DNA of 39,196 nucleotides from NCBI GenBank assembly GCA_019118665.1, contig DWYM01000003.1, forward strand, positions 1-39,196, read 5' to 3'. A model generated the notes under the pieces. It did not search any database. It was not told where the DNA came from and saw only the letters and a list, made by a program, of their open reading frames with translations. Positions 9,045 to 18,275 of this stretch are shown here, in pieces. The translations under genes were made by a program, and so were the position numbers. This stretch comes from Candidatus Mediterraneibacter intestinipullorum (lineage in GTDB: Bacteria > Bacillota > Clostridia > Lachnospirales > Lachnospiraceae). The first letter of the stretch is position 1. The number at the start of each line of letters is the position of its first letter.

Positions 9045-9896
9045 ATGAAGAAAAAACAAACAGTACGAGAACCAGAATTTTATACCTCTGCGACAAATAT
9101 ACGAACAATCAACTACAGGGTTTACTATATGAAGCCCTGGGAAAAGATTCTGTATTTCATGATCGCATTCATAGCAGGAGCCTGCGTTGGTTATCTGTTT
9201 TATGGAGGGATAGGAAAGGACGAATTCGGGGAGGCAACCCGGCTGACGTGGATACTCAATATTACAATTCCCACCATAGTCGGCATCATTGCGGGACGAC
9301 TATTTCTTCCAATGAGAGTCAAGTCGATTATCGAGAAGAGGAAAAGCGAGTTAAACCACCAATTCCGGGATATGCTGGAGGCATTGACCACATCCCTCGG
9401 AGCGGGGAAAAACGTAAATGATTCTTTTCTGAGTGTGTACGAGGACCTGAAAATCCAGTATGATTCAGACGCTTATATACTTAAAGAACTGGAAGTGATC
9501 ATTTCCGGCATACACAATAATGTGGCTGTTGAAGAAATACTTGAAGACTTAGGGAAAAGGAGCGACAACGACGATATTTGGAGTTTTGCCAAGGTCTTTA
9601 AGATAAGCTATCGAAAGGGCGGCAATATAAAAGATATTATCCGCAATACGCACAGTATACTGAGCGATAAGATGGAGATCGCCGAGGACATAGAAACACT
9701 AGTAACGTCAAACAGGATGGAACAGAATATAATGGTGGTCATGCCTATAGCTCTGATCGGGCTGATCAAAATGATGAGTCCGGAATTTGCGGCCAATTTT
9801 GTAAGTGTGACAGGTCTTATCTCAACCACGATAAGCATCGTGATATTTATAATTGCGTATTTCATCGGGAAAACAATCCTTGATATTAAAATATAG
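9045..9896 (+). CDS. tadB: TadB-like inner platform protein (type II secretion F domain)
   Basis: This 283-residue membrane protein has two N-terminal helices (ILYFMIAFIAGACVGYLFY and WILNITIPTIVGIIAGRLFL). A cytoplasmic F domain follows (HQFRDMLEALTTSLGAGKNVNDSF to FKISYRKGGNIKDII), and there are two C-terminal helices. TadB and TadC form the membrane platform on which the pilin polymerises, next to the CpaF hexamer. It starts 11 nt after cpaF, with GAGGT upstream, and is followed by tadC after 11 nt, so all three are in one operon. The GAGKNV segment and overall size are as expected for TadB. Confidence 0.88.
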   Translation: MKKKQTVREPEFYTSATNIRTINYRVYYMKPWEKILYFMIAFIAGACVGYLFYGGIGKDEFGEATRLTWILNITIPTIVGIIAGRLFLPMRVKSIIEKRKSELNHQFRDMLEALTTSLGAGKNVNDSFLSVYEDLKIQYDSDAYILKELEVIISGIHNNVAVEEILEDLGKRSDNDDIWSFAKVFKISYRKGGNIKDIIRNTHSILSDKMEIAEDIETLVTSNRMEQNIMVVMPIALIGLIKMMSPEFAANFVSVTGLISTTISIVIFIIAYFIGKTILDIKI

Positions 9897-9907
9897 GAGG
9901 TACATAT

Positions 9908-10786
9908 ATGCCAGGCCTGCAAATACTGGACTATATTATGATAGGCGCGGGGGCGGTCTCTCTTATTATCTGGATGGTATTCTACATCAAAGGACTGAAA
10001 TACAACGCTATGTTTGATGTCCTGGAGGAAAAGGAATATCCCTTCAAAGAGATATACGGACTTGGATATGCCGTGTTGCAGTTAGTTAAATACAATTATA
10101 AAAGTAAAGGTGACAGGAAGCTCAGACAGCAGTTAAATGTTCTGTATGGGAGTAAATATTCAGATTACTATCTTCGGGTGATCCATTCACAGCAGGTCAC
10201 GCTGGCGTTCACCCTGTTCGTTCTCTCATTTGCGTTTTACGGGCTGACAGCAGAAGTGCTGGCAAGTGTTGTCGGATTCATGTTTGCCGGAGTAGCGTAC
10301 TATTACTTTGGTACGACTACAGCGAAAAAAATACTGAAAAGATCAGACGAACTGCTTCATGATTTCTCGGAAGTTGTGTCAAAGCTGGCGCTGCTGACCA
10401 ATGCCGGAATGATATTAAGAGAGGCATGGCAGGAGGTTGCCGAAGCGGGAGACAGCATTATATATACTGAGATGCAGACAGCAGTTAACGATATGAATAA
10501 TGGAATGGCAGAGATAGATGCAATTTTCGGTTTTGGAACAAGATGCATCATTCCTGAGATAAAAAAATTTACATCCACGATCATACAGGGAATGACAAAG
10601 GGAAACAGCGAGCTTACAGAAATGCTTCAGGAGCAGAGCAAGGAAGTGTGGCAGTTAAAGAAACAGCTTGTGCGGCGTGAAGGAGAAAAAGCGGCAAGCA
10701 AACTGCTTATCCCGATTTGTGTCATGTTTGTGGGAATCCTTATTATGATCCTCATACCTATTTTCACAAATCTGGGTGTTTCTTAA
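9908..10786 (+). CDS. tadC: TadC-like inner platform protein (type II secretion F domain)
   Basis: This 292-residue partner of TadB has one N-terminal helix (IMIGAGAVSLIIWMVFYI), a paired helix region around residues 96-135, and an F domain (LHDFSEVVSKLALLTNAGMILREAWQEVA to TSTIIQGMTKGNSELTEMLQEQS). A final C-terminal helix is ICVMFVGILIMILIPIFTNL. The usual TadC ending with a cytoplasmic Arg-Glu-Lys-rich segment before the last helix (RREGEKAASKLLIP) is present. The ribosome binding site TAGGAGGT is strong. The gene is followed by an AT-rich 54-nt gap before the pilin, where an internal promoter is possible. Confidence 0.87.
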   Translation: MPGLQILDYIMIGAGAVSLIIWMVFYIKGLKYNAMFDVLEEKEYPFKEIYGLGYAVLQLVKYNYKSKGDRKLRQQLNVLYGSKYSDYYLRVIHSQQVTLAFTLFVLSFAFYGLTAEVLASVVGFMFAGVAYYYFGTTTAKKILKRSDELLHDFSEVVSKLALLTNAGMILREAWQEVAEAGDSIIYTEMQTAVNDMNNGMAEIDAIFGFGTRCIIPEIKKFTSTIIQGMTKGNSELTEMLQEQSKEVWQLKKQLVRREGEKAASKLLIPICVMFVGILIMILIPIFTNLGVS

Positions 10787-10789
10787 GGC

Positions 10790-10795
10790 TATAAT
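10790..10795 (+). promoter_or_regulatory. Possible internal -10 element before the pilin gene
   Basis: A perfect TATAAT lies in the short AT-rich gap between tadC and the pilin gene. No recognisable -35 box or extended TG motif is seen. It would make sense for a highly expressed pilin, but the evidence is weak. Confidence 0.3.
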
Positions 10796-10840
10796 ATTTT
10801 TAATATATAGCATTTATTTTAGAGGAAAGGGGGAAAGAGG

Positions 10841-11071
10841 ATGATTCAGAGTCTCATTATGCTGGGCAGCATGGCAAAGTTTAAACTCAGAGATCTGTTT
10901 TCTGACGAGAAGGGTGAAGTGAATATTGTTGCGATTGTTGTTCTCATTGGTATCGCAGTTCTTCTGGCCCTGATTTTTAAAGAGCAGATTGAAAATTTAC
11001 TGGAAACATTATTCCAGACCATTACGCAAAATGCAAACGAAGCTGTTGGCGGCGGCGGTGGAGGTGAGTAA
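10841..11071 (+). CDS. Flp-like major pilin (Flp1-like family)
   Basis: This 76-residue prepilin has a polar leader ending in DEKG, followed by the hydrophobic assembly helix EVNIVAIVVLIGIAVLLALIF. The prepilin peptidase (17596-18261) is expected to cut after that Gly, near residue 27, leaving a pilin of about 49 residues. The mature C-terminus ends in NEAVGGGGGGE, a flexible Gly tail. It is the only typical short pilin in the locus and is therefore the likely fibre subunit. A GGGGG ribosome binding site lies 7 nt upstream. A stable hairpin directly follows the stop codon. Confidence 0.85.
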   Translation: MIQSLIMLGSMAKFKLRDLFSDEKGEVNIVAIVVLIGIAVLLALIFKEQIENLLETLFQTITQNANEAVGGGGGGE

Positions 11072-11088
11072 ACGCTTCTCCATGCAGA

Positions 11089-11126
11089 AGCAGGGACGCA
11101 TGGTGCGAAAGCGCCGGCGTCCTGCT
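11089..11126 (+). other. GAAA-capped hairpin downstream of the pilin gene
   Basis: AGCAGGGACGC (11089-11099) pairs with GCGTCCTGCT (11117-11126) with one bulge. Inside, GGTGC (11102-11106) pairs with GCGCC (11111-11115) around a GAAA tetraloop (11107-11110). No T-run follows, so it is not a classic terminator. It could stabilise the pilin mRNA end or mark a processing site. Confidence 0.7.
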
Positions 11127-11158
11127 CAACTTATGTGTTTACAGAAAGGCTAACAAAT

Positions 11159-11821
11159 ATGGGAGGAATACTGAAGAAAACAGAGGAAAGTGAAAATGGG
11201 GCAGTTCAGATTGTGGAAGCTACATTTGTCTTCCCTGTCATGTTTATTATTCTTTTCTTTCTGGTATACATGGGGAATGCCCATTATGTGAAAGCTCAGA
11301 TAGAATCTGTGGTATTGACACGGACTCTTGAAGGAGCCGGATATTGTGCGGACCCTATTTTACAAACTATGAAAACAACCGGGACGATACCGTCTCTTGA
11401 TAATCTGAATGTAGAACCATATCGTTACATATTCGGTGGTATGGATGAAATTGAAAGTCAGATTGGAACAGCGGTGGAGTCAGACATTGAGGATGGAACG
11501 ATGTTGTTCTTCAACAATATGAGCCCCAGGCTTAAGACAAACAGCGCTGATATCGCCAAATTTAACAATTATGTCGTTTATTCTACTTTTTCAGTGGACG
11601 TGGAGTATGCGGTGGAGTTTCCGATCCGGTTCATGGGTCAGGAGGCGCCGGCTGTTCTGACGATCAACGCAAGGGCGGAAGTTCCGGTAAACGATACATC
11701 AGAATTTATTCGGAATACAGATATGGTGATCGACATATTTTATGGAACTAAATTCGGTCAAAGCATATCAGATATGTTTGGGAAGATTAATGATTTTATT
11801 GAGAACTTTGCAGGCAAATGA
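11159..11821 (+). CDS. TadE-like pseudopilin protein
   Basis: This 220-residue protein has a short N-terminus, then NGAVQIVEATFVFPVMFIILFFLVYMG near residues 13-39. The Gly-Ala-x5-Glu-Ala pattern before a single membrane helix is that of TadE-like minor pilins, which may be processed by the same prepilin peptidase. The rest lies outside the membrane, shows no known domain, and ends in an amphipathic helix. The start at 11159 is set by GAAAGG 9 nt upstream; an ATG 24 nt earlier lies in the hairpin flank without a ribosome binding site. Its stop overlaps the next open frame. Confidence 0.75.
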   Translation: MGGILKKTEESENGAVQIVEATFVFPVMFIILFFLVYMGNAHYVKAQIESVVLTRTLEGAGYCADPILQTMKTTGTIPSLDNLNVEPYRYIFGGMDEIESQIGTAVESDIEDGTMLFFNNMSPRLKTNSADIAKFNNYVVYSTFSVDVEYAVEFPIRFMGQEAPAVLTINARAEVPVNDTSEFIRNTDMVIDIFYGTKFGQSISDMFGKINDFIENFAGK

Positions 11822-11832
11822 GGAGGGATGGA

Positions 11833-14800
11833 ATGAGAATGATGAGGAGAACAAGGGGGGCAATATCAATATTTCTTGTTATTATCTTGGTTCCGATGAT
11901 GACGGTATCGTCACTTTTTGTTGATGCCAGCAAACTTGAACTCGGAAAAGGTCTCGCGATGTCAGCGGGAGACCTGACGCTTAATACTGCTTTGACAGAT
12001 TATGATACAAAGCTGAAATCTCTGTATGGACTTTTTGCCACCGCCCAGGACACGGACGAGCTTTTCGGCAAGCTGGAAGAATACTACAGAACCTGCATCA
12101 CTTCGTCCGGCGTGAGCAGCGAGGACGCGGATTCCTATGTAGAGAAGATCATGGCTCAGCTTGGCATGGTGTCGGAGAATGACGATACAGCGGATATTCT
12201 CAATATGGAAGTGACGGAATTTAATATCAAAAAAAGAGAGGACGCCACGCTTGCCAATTCTACGATGATAAAACGGCAGATCGTTGATTTCATGAAATAC
12301 CGGGCGCCAATCAACACCGGGCTTAGCTTTCTGACGTCCCTTCAAAGCTTTTCTACGCTTGGAGCGCAGACCGATCTTGTGGACAAACGCCAGTCTTATT
12401 ATGAGGCGGAAAATGAACTTATGGAAAAGGCGCAGGAAGCATGGGAGAATATTAATAACTATAACGGAACTCCGATCGTAAAGACGGAAAACTACTTTGA
12501 TGATATGGACAGCAGATTCAGTTCTTATGAAGCAGCGTATAAGGGCCATGCAAAAAAGATAATTATGGATTTGTATGACACTCTAGCTTACAAAGACTGC
12601 ACTACATATAATTACGACGCGGGAAAACAGAGTGTTGAGGTGAGTGAGGGCGTCACAGAGTATATTCCGACATTCTTTATCAATGGGCAGCGTCAGCGGC
12701 TGTTCACGGACTACACCACATATTCCGAAGGCAATCAGCCCTCTGCCAGCGCTGTAAAAAAGGCTTTGGATACCTATCATACGGCAAAAGAAAACTATGA
12801 CACGGCTTTAGACAATGTACTGCCATATGAAGGGAACGTATATGGGCTCCAGTATGTGGTCCAGACAAACCGTAAAGGCGCGTATGATAAAGTGGCGGAC
12901 GCTCTTAAGGCATTGTACAGCGCCTACAGTAATCTTCGCCACACAGTGACCTATGCTAATGACAACGTGATGAACAAAAAAGAAAAGCTTTACGGCACCA
13001 GCTCGCAGACCTATGCTTCTTATGCGAAGCAGTTCATTACTCAGTTCGAGGGCGGGTTTGCATCCTGGATAGATGAATTTAAGAAATATGAAGGACGCAT
13101 GCAGTCAGGAGCGAGTTACGCGCAGTCTCAAACAGACCCTTCAGCCACTTCAAACGCAGTCTTAAACCTGTACAATGAAATTACGGCATACAAGACAGAG
13201 ATTTCGACAGCAAAGGACCATCTGGATAAAGCTGTCAGCTGCCTGGCTGAGGTGGGCGAATACGTGAGAGACGGCGGGAAGCTGGATCAGAAGAAGGAAG
13301 AGTGGAAAGGGGCTGCGGGAGCGGATGAGTTGTCCGGGACCTCTCTGGGGAAACAGGATCTTGCCGAGATCGAAAGCCTCTCCACATATTTGAATGAGGA
13401 GGAGGTAAACAAGCTAAAGACCAGACTTCAAAATATAAGCGACAATTTGGGAAAAGTCCTGGACCAAATCGACAGCTATCAGTTCTTTGGGAAAAAACTG
13501 ACAGACATCAGCAGTTATGATGTTCTTGTGTCTTTGCTGGAGAATCAGATCGGAGCCGCTAAGCTTAAAGCGGTGCCGTATGATTACCAAAGCCTTGTCC
13601 AGCAGGCAGACAGCTGGTGTTCCGGCAAGTTTACCATAGGACAGAAGTTAAATATTTCCTGGACAAATCAGACGGGGACGCAGACTGATCTGATAAAAGA
13701 CAAACTGAATTTTTACAGCTATCTGTATACGCACTTTAATACGGGTGAGGTGTCAACGAATACGGATAAAAAGGAAGAGAATAACTATAACGGTAAAGAA
13801 CTTTATGATGAAATTAAGAATGACACTTCTCAGGATGCTTCAGAAAATGCGGAGGACGCTTCATCGGGAAATCCGATGGATTCCAAAGAAATCAGCCAGC
13901 TAAGCGGTCTCCCATCTGAAGGAAGCGGGGGCAGCCCACCGGAGATCACTGCGGACACAGGGAATACCGCACCTGGAAGCACAAGCGCCAGCCTGACCAG
14001 TATGTTCTCCGGCTTAGCATCATCGGTAATGAGTATGGCGACCGACCTGAGAGACGCACTTTATATATCGGATTATATCCTCGGCATGTTCAGCTATGAC
14101 ACGATCGAGAAAGAGTTCGCAGTAAAACAGGGAGGGGAAGGCGAGGTTGCAGCTTCAGCAGACCAGGCGAAGGCAGCCATACAGACACTGACCCTGCAGC
14201 CGATCAATTCAGAGAATAACTATGCTTACGGCAGGGAAGTGGAATACATCATATATGGAGGTGACAATGCCGGTAATATCACGAAGGCATATGGCACGAT
14301 CTATGGCATACGGCTGGGCTTTAATCTGATCTATGCATTCACGGACTCTTCAATCCGGGATACGGCGTTTGCCATCGCAACGCCAATCTCCGCGGCTACT
14401 CTGGGAGTGATACCGGTGCCCCTTATCCAGGCGGCAATTATCATAGCCACAGCCTGCTGCGAATCGGCGCTGGATCTGGTTAGTCTGCGAGACGGAGAGA
14501 GTGTGCCCTTGTTTAAAAACAATCAGACATGGAAGTGTTCCATACAAGGCATTATGACAACTGTACGGGAAGAGGTCGGAAAGGCTCTGGGAGATGCTGG
14601 AGAAAAGATTATTGATACAGGTGTCGAGGAGCTGACCAAGCTTCTGGATATGGGGAATGAAGAATTAGATAAATTTTTACAGACAAGTGCAGGCAACGTG
14701 GAAAGTGCACTGGATGCGGTGGAAGACTCCTTTGATACGATGGTAGAGCGCTATGCAAATATGGCAATCCAGAAGTTCACGACCCTGTGCAGTAGTGTGG

Positions 14801-15540
14801 TTGATGAAAGCAGGATAAACCCTGAGATGGACATGGATGACATGGCAGAGAAAGTGGAAGTCGGTCTGGATGCATGGATTAAGGAGCAGGGAGCGCAGAG
14901 CAGCGGAGATGATCTGGCATATGCTGTAATGCAGGAGTCCGTAAATATCATTAAGCAGGAGTATGTACAGGTGACACTGGATGAACTGGCAAAAGAGGTA
15001 GATCCAAATCAGGATATTTCCGGAGCGATAACCAGACTGACTGAAATTACAAACGATCTGAGGCAAAACATTATGGATAATATATCCGAACAGGTCGAAT
15101 CATACAAAGTTCAAATGCGAGAAGAATTAGAGGAATCCATAAGTAATGGGGCGGAAAGCCTTAAAAATACGCTGAACAGCAAGATAGAAGGAATCTTTGG
15201 ATCATCTTCAGCGTCAAAGGAGGAGATAAATACGACAGGCACAGCTTCATTGCTGTCATTCTCGTACAGCGACTATCTGAGACTATTCCTTGTAATCGGT
15301 TTGCTCAGCGGAGAAGGTGTTCTTTTGAGAACAGCAGATGCGATTCAGGCTAATATGGGGTACATACAAGGAGATGACGGATACCGGCTGACTAACTCAG
15401 CAGCTTATGTCGAGATATCAGCGACAGTCCAGGTGCGGCCTACCTTACTGGCGCTGCCCCTGTTCGCAGATGTGGAGGGAAATCCGTCGAAAAATGAGAG
15501 ATGGTATACATTTGAGTATAAGGAAATAAAAGGATATTAA
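11833..15540 (+). CDS. Large TadG/DUF5702-like protein of the Tad locus
   Basis: This protein of about 1,235 residues starts with RRTRGAISIFLVIILVPMMTVSSLFVDASK. That is the TadG-type N-terminus: an Arg-Gly junction followed by one membrane helix, then a long extracytoplasmic body. The body is rich in predicted helices and coiled coils (for example residues 150-560), with a Ser/Gly/Asp-rich linker near 670-740. A second hydrophobic stretch lies around 860-890 (PISAATLGVIPVPLIQAAIII), and a conserved-looking ending (YSDYLRLFLVIGLLSG, then a globular tail) closes it. I believe this matches the clostridial DUF5702 proteins found in Tad loci. AGGAGGG at 11821-11827 with 5-nt spacing sets the ATG at 11833; an ATG at 11818 overlapping the tadE stop is also in frame. 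The exact role is unknown. Confidence 0.72.
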   Translation: MRMMRRTRGAISIFLVIILVPMMTVSSLFVDASKLELGKGLAMSAGDLTLNTALTDYDTKLKSLYGLFATAQDTDELFGKLEEYYRTCITSSGVSSEDADSYVEKIMAQLGMVSENDDTADILNMEVTEFNIKKREDATLANSTMIKRQIVDFMKYRAPINTGLSFLTSLQSFSTLGAQTDLVDKRQSYYEAENELMEKAQEAWENINNYNGTPIVKTENYFDDMDSRFSSYEAAYKGHAKKIIMDLYDTLAYKDCTTYNYDAGKQSVEVSEGVTEYIPTFFINGQRQRLFTDYTTYSEGNQPSASAVKKALDTYHTAKENYDTALDNVLPYEGNVYGLQYVVQTNRKGAYDKVADALKALYSAYSNLRHTVTYANDNVMNKKEKLYGTSSQTYASYAKQFITQFEGGFASWIDEFKKYEGRMQSGASYAQSQTDPSATSNAVLNLYNEITAYKTEISTAKDHLDKAVSCLAEVGEYVRDGGKLDQKKEEWKGAAGADELSGTSLGKQDLAEIESLSTYLNEEEVNKLKTRLQNISDNLGKVLDQIDSYQFFGKKLTDISSYDVLVSLLENQIGAAKLKAVPYDYQSLVQQADSWCSGKFTIGQKLNISWTNQTGTQTDLIKDKLNFYSYLYTHFNTGEVSTNTDKKEENNYNGKELYDEIKNDTSQDASENAEDASSGNPMDSKEISQLSGLPSEGSGGSPPEITADTGNTAPGSTSASLTSMFSGLASSVMSMATDLRDALYISDYILGMFSYDTIEKEFAVKQGGEGEVAASADQAKAAIQTLTLQPINSENNYAYGREVEYIIYGGDNAGNITKAYGTIYGIRLGFNLIYAFTDSSIRDTAFAIATPISAATLGVIPVPLIQAAIIIATACCESALDLVSLRDGESVPLFKNNQTWKCSIQGIMTTVREEVGKALGDAGEKIIDTGVEELTKLLDMGNEELDKFLQTSAGNVESALDAVEDSFDTMVERYANMAIQKFTTLCSSVVDESRINPEMDMDDMAEKVEVGLDAWIKEQGAQSSGDDLAYAVMQESVNIIKQEYVQVTLDELAKEVDPNQDISGAITRLTEITNDLRQNIMDNISEQVESYKVQMREELEESISNGAESLKNTLNSKIEGIFGSSSASKEEINTTGTASLLSFSYSDYLRLFLVIGLLSGEGVLLRTADAIQANMGYIQGDDGYRLTNSAAYVEISATVQVRPTLLALPLFADVEGNPSKNERWYTFEYKEIKGY

Positions 15541-15555
15541 AAAGGAGAGAGAAAG

Positions 15556-16206
15556 ATGAAAAATAGAGTGGTAAGTTTGTTGGTGGTTATGACGATGGCG
15601 TTTTTGGGAGGATGCGGAAACCAGGAGAAAACACCGGAACCGACTCAGGAGCAGACAGAGCAGGAGAAAACGAGCACGGAGGAAACAGCCCGGGAGGAGA
15701 CTCAGAAGGAGACAGAGGGACAAAAGAGTTCGCTTCTGACAGGTACTTACAAAGTTCCACTGAAAGACATTTATATTGACACCCCGAATTATCATGAGGT
15801 TGAAGAAGGTTATATGCAAATTTTTACTGTTCCGGACACGAAATATGTTGCAATAAGCACTCAGCGGAAGAAATCACCCACGAATGTTACAGAGGCCCAT
15901 GAGATGGCAACAGAGATATTTATTAAAGGTATGAGCAGTCATGATGGAGGAGTTAACAGTATCAACATCACAGAGGATGAGGTCATCGATGTAAATGGAA
16001 TAGAAGTGTACAGCTTTGAGGGAACAATTAATTATGGAAGGGTAAACATACATGATGGCTGGGCAAAGGGATATTCCTTCATAATGGACGGCATTCCATG
16101 CCAAATCATCGGTTCTGTGACAGATGATTCACAGAGTCAGGAGCTGATCGATGAAATTGATGAGATCGTGACAGCGATGATGGAGTCAGTGCGTTCAGAG
16201 GAGTAA
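15556..16206 (+). CDS. Putative lipoprotein of the Tad locus
   Basis: This 216-residue protein has a signal peptide ending in the lipobox LGGC (Cys20), so it should be lipid-anchored on the outer face of the membrane. A Glu/Thr/Gln-rich spacer follows (about residues 21-55). A compact domain then begins at LTGTYKVPLKDIYIDTPNYHEVEEGY and ends in an acidic helix (LIDEIDEIVTAMMESV). I do not recognise the domain. It lies 15 nt after the large TadG-like gene with a good AAGGAG site, inside the pilus operon. It may help pilus passage through the wall or act as an assembly factor, but this is inference from position only. Confidence 0.75.
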   Translation: MKNRVVSLLVVMTMAFLGGCGNQEKTPEPTQEQTEQEKTSTEETAREETQKETEGQKSSLLTGTYKVPLKDIYIDTPNYHEVEEGYMQIFTVPDTKYVAISTQRKKSPTNVTEAHEMATEIFIKGMSSHDGGVNSINITEDEVIDVNGIEVYSFEGTINYGRVNIHDGWAKGYSFIMDGIPCQIIGSVTDDSQSQELIDEIDEIVTAMMESVRSEE

Positions 16207-16252
16207 AAACACCGCATTGAGAAAACAAAAGATTTTGCGAGGAGGGATGGAA

Positions 16253-17599
16253 GTGTTAAGGATATTTAGAAATGAGAGTGGTTCTGTTACAATAGAGGCT
16301 ACCATCTCTCTTTCCACCTTTATGTTTGCGATTGTTACGATACTGACTATAGTGAATATTTCCATGGCTCAGGCAAGGATTTCTTATGCTCTTAACACAA
16401 CGGCAAGGGAGATCTCCCAGTACAGTTATCTGTATTCTTTGACAGGGCTTAAGGAAAGTCAGGAAAAGCTTTACAATGCGGGCATATCTGATACAGAGGG
16501 GCTTAGTCAGGTTTTTTCTGATATTAATGAAGTTTACAATGAAATCCAGAATCTGGGGGAGACAGGGAGCCAGACGCCGAATGATATCGATGGTATCATG
16601 TCGGCATGGGAGTCGGTCAATGGGAGCATCGATAACATAGACCAGGCAATAGGGTCGTTGGAGAGCAATCTTTCCAGCATCGCAGATGACCCCAAAAGCC
16701 TGATGTTCGGAATCGCGAAACTGGCAGCAAACGAAGGATTTGATCTGGCAAAATCCCGGCTGATCGCCGCGCCTCTCGCCAAGGTGATGGTGCAGAAGCA
16801 TCTGGTCAGCACAGACGGAGGGAGTGTGGATGAATACCTGAAGTTTCTTGGGGTCGTTCCATCAGCGACAGGCTCATACATAGACGGGCTGGACTTTTCG
16901 CAGTCCACACTGTTTCCTAACGGATCAAATGAGATACGGCTTAATGTTACTTACGATATTGAGGTGATTCCCCTGCTGCCTCTGGATTTCACCTTTCACT
17001 TTAATCAGACGGCAGTTACACATGGATGGTTAAACGGAGAGGAAAGCTATACAGATGCTGCCGCATATGTTGAGAATGATACGCTCTGGACAAAAGCAAC
17101 TGTAAATGAGAGGGCGAGTTTGATACGCCATATGGTGATCCAGGATATGCTCGGAGAAGGCTATGAAAAGACAAGCGGGTTGACAGATGTACAGTTGTAT
17201 AATAAGGATAAAAACGAATTTGTCATGATATCTTCCATGAATCCTCTGTGGAGCGCGGAGGGAGAGCCGACGCTGACGCTGGCGGACCTCGATGATCAGG
17301 CCATACGCAATAGTATAGAGAGGCTCTGCGGGAAGATGAACAGTACAACAGATGGCCTGACTTCGGTAACGACAAAGACAGAGACAAATGGGACAACCTC
17401 CAAAAAAGAGAATAACTGTACCGGCGCGTCTAACAAAATAGTGCTTGTCGTGCCGGAAGACGCGGGGCTGAAAGAAAAGATAGAATCAATCATAGCAGAC
17501 GCTAATACAAACGGCGTCACGATCGAGGTTGTCGCCAGCTTTGGAAACGGTGCAAAGTCAACCGCTTCAACAAACGGAGGGGGAGGAACAGGAGAATGA
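16253..17599 (+). CDS. Second TadE-like protein, longer form
   Basis: The N-terminus reads FRNESGSVTIEATISLSTFMFAIVTIL: a Gly-Ser-x3-Glu-Ala motif followed by one membrane helix, as in TadE/minor pilins. About 400 extracytoplasmic residues follow, with a helical region up to residue 180, a beta-rich middle (IRLNVTYDIEVIPLLPLDFTFHFNQ) and a segment KIVLVVPEDAGLKEKIESIIADANTNGVTIEVV. That last segment resembles the toxin/nuclease-like or lyase-like folds seen at the ends of other Tad proteins, but I cannot assign it. The start is a judgement: GAGGAGGG lies directly before an ATG at 16247 but is correctly spaced (7 nt) from the GTG at 16253. The C-terminus is Gly-rich. The stop overlaps the peptidase start by 4 nt. 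Confidence 0.72.
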   Translation: MLRIFRNESGSVTIEATISLSTFMFAIVTILTIVNISMAQARISYALNTTAREISQYSYLYSLTGLKESQEKLYNAGISDTEGLSQVFSDINEVYNEIQNLGETGSQTPNDIDGIMSAWESVNGSIDNIDQAIGSLESNLSSIADDPKSLMFGIAKLAANEGFDLAKSRLIAAPLAKVMVQKHLVSTDGGSVDEYLKFLGVVPSATGSYIDGLDFSQSTLFPNGSNEIRLNVTYDIEVIPLLPLDFTFHFNQTAVTHGWLNGEESYTDAAAYVENDTLWTKATVNERASLIRHMVIQDMLGEGYEKTSGLTDVQLYNKDKNEFVMISSMNPLWSAEGEPTLTLADLDDQAIRNSIERLCGKMNSTTDGLTSVTTKTETNGTTSKKENNCTGASNKIVLVVPEDAGLKEKIESIIADANTNGVTIEVVASFGNGAKSTASTNGGGGTGE

Positions 17600-18261
17600 T
17601 AATTGCGATAGACGCAGTAGTATCTTCTATTCTGATTGCGGCGGGATATGTGTATACCTGCTATTATCTTAATGGAGTGCATTGGAAATCGAGAAATACG
17701 GAGGTTTTGAGACTGAGAAGAAACCGGATACTATATCTGGTTTTTGCAGCTTTGACAACTGCCGTGCTTATTTGTCTCTTTTATACCGTATACAGGATGG
17801 AAGTGATCCAAAGTATTAAGCTTCTGTGTTTGGTTGAAATTCTGTTTCCGATTGGAGCAATTGATTTCCGACTGCAGAAAATACCGAATCAGATACTGCT
17901 CACTGCGGTTATAATCAGAGGCGTGTTGTATATTCCGGAGTTCATATCTTCTCCGGCAACAGGATTTCTTATACTGAAAGATAATCTGGTGGGCGCTGCT
18001 GTGATCGGGATTTTTTTCTTCCTGCTTTTTCTCGTATTTAAGAACAGTATTGGCATGGGAGACATAAAATTATTTGCAGTAATGGGTCTGTATCAGGGCC
18101 TGTGGGGGGCGGTCAACTCTGTGTTCTTTTCCCTTGTCGTCTCGTTTGTCCTGTCTGTGGGACTGCTGATAACGAGAAAGAAGGGGCGTAAAGATACGAT
18201 ACCGTTTGGTCCCAGTATACTGATAGGGACTGCGATTGCGATTGGACTGGCTGGGATGTAA
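17596..18261 (+). CDS. A24-family prepilin peptidase (TadV/CpaA type)
   Basis: This aspartic membrane protease cuts the leader from Flp-like pilins and TadE-like proteins at the cytoplasmic face. The 221 residues hold about six membrane helices. The two catalytic aspartates are visible in GAIDFRLQKIPN and in the GxGD signature GMGDIKLFAVMG. The late motif PFGPSILIGTAIAIG is also typical. No N-terminal methylase domain is present, as usual for Tad-type enzymes. It overlaps the preceding gene by ATGA and is 14 nt before the next, so it sits firmly inside the operon. Confidence 0.92.
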   Translation: MIIAIDAVVSSILIAAGYVYTCYYLNGVHWKSRNTEVLRLRRNRILYLVFAALTTAVLICLFYTVYRMEVIQSIKLLCLVEILFPIGAIDFRLQKIPNQILLTAVIIRGVLYIPEFISSPATGFLILKDNLVGAAVIGIFFFLLFLVFKNSIGMGDIKLFAVMGLYQGLWGAVNSVFFSLVVSFVLSVGLLITRKKGRKDTIPFGPSILIGTAIAIGLAGM

Positions 18262-18275
18262 GAGAGGGTGTTTGT

